A stretch of 18,498 bases of DNA from an uncultured Bacilli bacterium (lineage in GTDB: Bacteria; Bacillota_I; Bacilli_A; RF39; UBA660): assembly GCA_944350405.1 (NCBI GenBank), contig CALVPC010000009.1, positions 1-18,498 on the forward strand, written 5' to 3'. The notes beneath the pieces are model-generated. The model saw only the letters and a list, made by a program, of their open reading frames with translations. It was not told the DNA's origin and did not search any database. Positions 16,333-18,498 of this stretch are shown here, one piece after another; position 1 is the stretch's first letter, and each line of letters starts with the position of its first letter. The translations under genes and the position numbers were made by a program.

Positions 16333-16955
16333 TATTTAAGCACCTCCTTTATATCTTCAAGTGCACTAAATTCTACTAAAATTTTCTTTGCACTAACAAT
16401 ATCTAAAACACTAACTTCTTTACTTATTTCAATCATAATATTTTTTAAATTACGAGAAGCAAGAATTACATTTTCATTATATTCTTTAACTATAACAAGT
16501 GTTTTATCGTTAGTAAGACCTAAATTATTAAGTAAATTAACCATTTCTTTAGTTTTAGGAGTATTAAATTTAATATCTTCAATTACGATAATATTGTTAT
16601 TTTGTGCTTTATAAGAATAAGCAGATTTAAGTGCTAATTTTCTTTCTTTTCTATTTTGCTTTTTATTATAGCTTCTAGGAACTGGTCCAAAAGCAATTCC
16701 TCCACCAGTCCATTGAACTGCTCTAATTGAACCTTGACGAGCATTTCCTGTTCCTTTTTGTCTCCAAGGTTTCTTACCTCCACCAGAAACTTCAGCTCTA
16801 GTCTTAGTTTTATGAGTACCTTGTCTTAAAGCAGCTTGTCCTAAAACAATAGCATCCTTTAAAACAACATTATTAGGTTCTATTCCAAAAATCTCTTTAT
16901 CTAAATTGATATCTTTTACTTTTTTACCATTAAGATCCATAAGTTCAAACTTCAT
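16332..16955 (-). CDS. rplD: 50S ribosomal protein L4
   Basis: Large-subunit tunnel protein; in gamma-proteobacteria it also represses the S10 operon, which is not established for this kind of organism. The 207 residues show QAALRQGTHKTKTRAEVSGG, KKPWRQKGTGNARQGSIRA (about residues 60-80, the tunnel loop), the GGGIAFGPVPRSYNKK block and the C-terminal VLDIVSAKKILVEFSALE. It follows rplC by 12 bases with AGGAGG. Confidence 0.97.
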   Translation of the reverse strand: MKFELMDLNGKKVKDINLDKEIFGIEPNNVVLKDAIVLGQAALRQGTHKTKTRAEVSGGGKKPWRQKGTGNARQGSIRAVQWTGGGIAFGPVPRSYNKKQNRKERKLALKSAYSYKAQNNNIIVIEDIKFNTPKTKEMVNLLNNLGLTNDKTLVIVKEYNENVILASRNLKNIMIEISKEVSVLDIVSAKKILVEFSALEDIKEVLK

Positions 16956-16967
16956 AAAATTGCCTCC

Positions 16968-17717
16968 TTACGCCTCTGTAGTTTCTGCTGATTCAGTTTC
17001 AGTAGATTCTTCATTGATATCAGTATTTTCTTCTATTTTTTCTTCTTGTTTTTCTTGTTCATAAGAAATTAAATCAAACGCATCATTCTTTTTATCTGTT
17101 TTTACAGCACTCTTAATGATAACTAATCCCTTTTTAGGTCCAGGAATACTCCCTTTTACTAAAATACAATTATCTTCTGTATCAACTTTTATAATTTCAA
17201 GATTTTGAATAGTAACTTGAACAGCACCCATATGACTTGGAAGTGCTTTACCAGGTAAAACTCTCATTGGTCTCATAGTACCAAGAGATCCTACACCCCT
17301 ATGATATTTTGATCCGTGAGCCATAGGTCCACGATGTTGATTATTCTTTTTGATTACACCTTGGTAACCCTTTCCTTTGCTAATTCCAGTGACATCAACA
17401 ATTTCACCAGCTTCGAATATGTCAGCGCTAACTTCTTGTCCTAAAGTATAACTACTAACATCTACTCCTTTAATTTCTCTTAAGAAGCGCTTAGGAGCAG
17501 TATTTGCTTTTTTAGCATGACCAATTTTTGCTTTATTACTAACTTTTTCCCTTACTGTATCAAACCCAAGTTGAACAGCTTCATATCCATCATTTTCTAA
17601 TGTTTTAACTTGAGTAACAACATTAGATAAAACTTCAACTACGGTAACAGGTACTAACTTACCATTAGTATTAAAAACTTGAGTCATACCAACTTTTCTA
17701 CCTAAGATTCCTTTCAT
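16968..17717 (-). CDS. rplC: 50S ribosomal protein L3 with acidic C-terminal tail
   Basis: One of the first proteins bound during 50S assembly. I start at ATG 17715-17717 ([15 protein letters not shown]), the family N-terminus, with AAGGAG 9 bases upstream, giving 249 residues; an in-frame ATG 7 codons earlier overlaps the rpsJ stop and has no good site. Typical blocks are [32 protein letters not shown] (the glutamine/histidine loop near the catalytic centre) and [18 protein letters not shown]. After that the protein continues about 42 residues, rich in E, D, S and T ([24 protein letters not shown]), beyond the usual ~209-residue end. Known L3 tails of this kind occur in some Mollicutes; role unknown. 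Confidence 0.97.
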   Translation of the reverse strand: MKGILGRKVGMTQVFNTNGKLVPVTVVEVLSNVVTQVKTLENDGYEAVQLGFDTVREKVSNKAKIGHAKKANTAPKRFLREIKGVDVSSYTLGQEVSADIFEAGEIVDVTGISKGKGYQGVIKKNNQHRGPMAHGSKYHRGVGSLGTMRPMRVLPGKALPSHMGAVQVTIQNLEIIKVDTEDNCILVKGSIPGPKKGLVIIKSAVKTDKKNDAFDLISYEQEKQEEKIEENTDINEESTETESAETTEA

Positions 17718-17737
17718 TTTTTCTTTCTCCTTCTTCA

Positions 17738-18049
17738 TTATTTTTGTTTGATTAAGATATCTACACCACTAGGTATATCTAGACGTTGTAAAACATCCAT
17801 AACCTCTTTTGTAGGATTCTTAATATCAATTAATCTTTTGTGTGTACGCATTTCATATTGTTCACGAGAATCCTTATCTTTGTGAACAGCTCTTAAAATT
17901 GTTATCTTTTCAACTTCAGTAGGAAGTGGTACAGGTCCACTAACTTCTCCACCTGATCTTTTAACTGTTTCAACAATTTTAGCCGCAGCATTATCAAGAA
18001 TTCTATGATCGTATGATTTTAACTTAACACGAACAATAGTATTTGACAT
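17738..18049 (-). CDS. rpsJ: 30S ribosomal protein S10
   Basis: Small-subunit head protein that also serves in transcription antitermination with NusB. The 103 residues match: [54 protein letters not shown] (about residues 56-73) and the C-terminal [15 protein letters not shown]. It is the first gene of the super-operon, with GGGAGG 7-8 bases before the ATG and a roughly 125-base leader. Many Firmicutes carry tuf or fusA just upstream; here an unrelated gene is found. Confidence 0.98.
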   Translation of the reverse strand: MSNTIVRVKLKSYDHRILDNAAAKIVETVKRSGGEVSGPVPLPTEVEKITILRAVHKDKDSREQYEMRTHKRLIDIKNPTKEVMDVLQRLDIPSGVDILIKQK

Positions 18050-18174
18050 CAGTTTTCCTCCCTTCGCCTATATCTAGTATAGACTTGCTCCGCACAAAAA
18101 CCTGAAAACACCAAATATATCATAACAACTCAACCTGGCGTGTCAGCAACCTTGCACATCATCGCAGTCATAAC
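18050..18174 (-). promoter_or_regulatory. Untranslated leader of the S10 operon
   Basis: About 125 bases between the predicted start near 18174 and the rpsJ ATG. It is more GC-rich than other gaps. A clear hairpin lies at 18066-18084 (GTCTATA / TATAGGC, one G-U pair, 5-base loop), ending 3 bases before the GGGAGG site. A longer-range pairing, ACGCCA (18136-18141) with TGGTGT (18108-18113), is possible. The strings GCAAGGTTGC and GTGCGGAGCAAGTC resemble, from memory, sequence found ahead of rpsJ in other Firmicutes. It may be an autoregulatory leader; no protein ligand can be assigned. Confidence 0.5.
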
Positions 18175-18180
18175 ATCACA

Positions 18181-18209
18181 ATATTATCACAATATTATAT
18201 TAAAAGCAA
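18181..18209 (-). promoter_or_regulatory. Promoter of the S10-spc-alpha super-operon
   Basis: Minus strand: TTGCTT (18204-18209), 17 bases, TAATAT (18181-18186), with TG one base upstream of the -10 (TGATAATAT). The predicted start is near 18174. The upstream side is an A/T-run region that could act as an UP element. It is the only good promoter seen for the 29 genes that follow. Confidence 0.7.
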
Positions 18210-18241
18210 GCATTTTTTAATACTTTTTTATTAAAAAAAGC
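18210..18241 (-). terminator. Probable weak terminator of the right-edge gene
   Basis: A 12-base inverted repeat with one mismatch: GCTTTTTTTAAT (18230-18241) and ATTAAAAAATGC (18210-18221) around an 8-base loop, on the minus strand. The tail that follows is TTGCTTTTAAT, a poor T-run. The stem is almost all A-T, so termination may be inefficient; it could instead serve as the promoter's UP region. Confidence 0.4.
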
Positions 18242-18258
18242 AAAATAATAACATTATT

Positions 18259-18498
18259 TTACTTAATTTTTCTAATCTTAAATTTCTTATCCTGATTTTG
18301 TTGCTTATCACCATACTTTTTATTTTTAATTTTATATTTTCCATATTTCTTTTGTAATAAATAATATTTCTTAATAGCAATATTAATATCACCAACTGAA
18401 ACACCTATAGTTTTACAAATTTTTGGAAGAACATTAACAGGCTTACCATTAAATCCAAAATAAAGATCTATAATAGTCATTTCAACATCCGTTAAATA
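18259..18498 (-). CDS. 3' end of an unknown gene with a sigma-region-4-like helix-turn-helix
   Basis: The frame is open from the window edge to TAA 18259-18261, so 79 C-terminal residues are seen and the start lies outside; a methionine at 18480 is probably internal. The visible part opens LTDVEMTIIDLYFGFNGKPV, close to the sigma-70 region 4 pattern (LTxxExxVLxLRFGLxGxP), followed by KICKTIGVSVGDINIAIKK, the turn and recognition helix. The end is extremely basic and polar (KYGDKQQNQDKKFKIRKIK). The DNA-binding helix lacks the usual RERVRQIE motif, so this is not a standard housekeeping sigma factor. It could be a sigma-like regulator or a repeat-type HTH protein. It is placed where tuf or fusA would often be. 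Confidence 0.55.
   Translation of the reverse strand, partial: YLTDVEMTIIDLYFGFNGKPVNVLPKICKTIGVSVGDINIAIKKYYLLQKKYGKYKIKNKKYGDKQQNQDKKFKIRKIK

Noticed and set aside
18050..18174. L4-binding leader of the E. coli type before rpsJ
   Set aside because: The leader does not show the long S10-leader hairpin series known in E. coli, and L4 control is not established in Firmicutes, so I did not assign it.
1..18498. TGA read as tryptophan (Mycoplasma code)
   Set aside because: More than twenty conserved Trp positions are TGG and no conserved gene is interrupted by TGA, so the standard code holds.
1..18498. CRISPR arrays, tRNA or rRNA genes, insertion sequences, attachment sites
   Set aside because: I looked for regularly spaced repeats, cloverleaf ends, transposase motifs and terminal inverted repeats and saw none.

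Overview
The window is AT-rich bacterial DNA with a Firmicutes-type gene order. Every supported gene lies on the minus strand, so transcription runs from high to low coordinates. The centre is a complete, uninterrupted S10-spc-alpha ribosomal protein super-operon, from rpsJ at about 18049 down to rplQ at 4114. Low GC, strong AGGAGG-type ribosome binding sites, a four-cysteine S14, a four-cysteine adenylate kinase lid and a class B sortase all suggest a low-GC Gram-positive or Mollicutes-adjacent lineage, for example an uncultured gut bacillus. That placement is an inference. The standard genetic code fits: all visible tryptophans are TGG, although TGA is nearly absent as a stop.

Right edge (18259-18498): the 3' end of an unknown gene with a sigma-region-4-like helix-turn-helix, followed by a probable weak terminator. 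Next comes a well-formed promoter (about 18181-18209) and a roughly 125-nt untranslated leader in front of rpsJ.

Super-operon (4114-18049): rpsJ-rplC-rplD-rplW-rplB-rpsS-rplV-rpsC-rplP-rpmC-rpsQ-rplN-rplX-rplE-rpsN-rpsH-rplF-rplR-rpsE-rplO-secY-adk-map-infA-rpmJ-rpsM-rpsK-rpoA-rplQ. These 29 genes are packed with overlaps or short gaps and close with a terminator at 4101-4126. They supply both ribosomal subunits, RNA polymerase alpha, the SecY channel, IF-1, methionine aminopeptidase and adenylate kinase. rpmD (L30) is absent from its usual place between rpsE and rplO. L3 carries an extra acidic tail.

Accessory segment (1130-4100): where many Firmicutes carry the energy-coupling-factor transporter genes between rplQ and truA, this genome has a secreted beta-helix-like surface protein with an InlB-type repeat, a class B sortase and a short-chain dehydrogenase. 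The surface protein ends in VPYTGG but has no hydrophobic anchor after it, which is the oddest feature of the window. truA follows, translationally close to the dehydrogenase.

Left edge (1-342): the 5' part of an unrecognised gene with its own promoter and ribosome binding site.

The two largest gaps without a gene are about 209 bases (18050-18258) and 86 bases (4028-4113); both are explained by regulatory signals. No tRNA, rRNA, CRISPR array, insertion sequence or prophage gene was seen. Most of the window is ordinary core genome. The candidates for something new are the surface protein/sortase pair, the rpsJ leader and the two edge genes.
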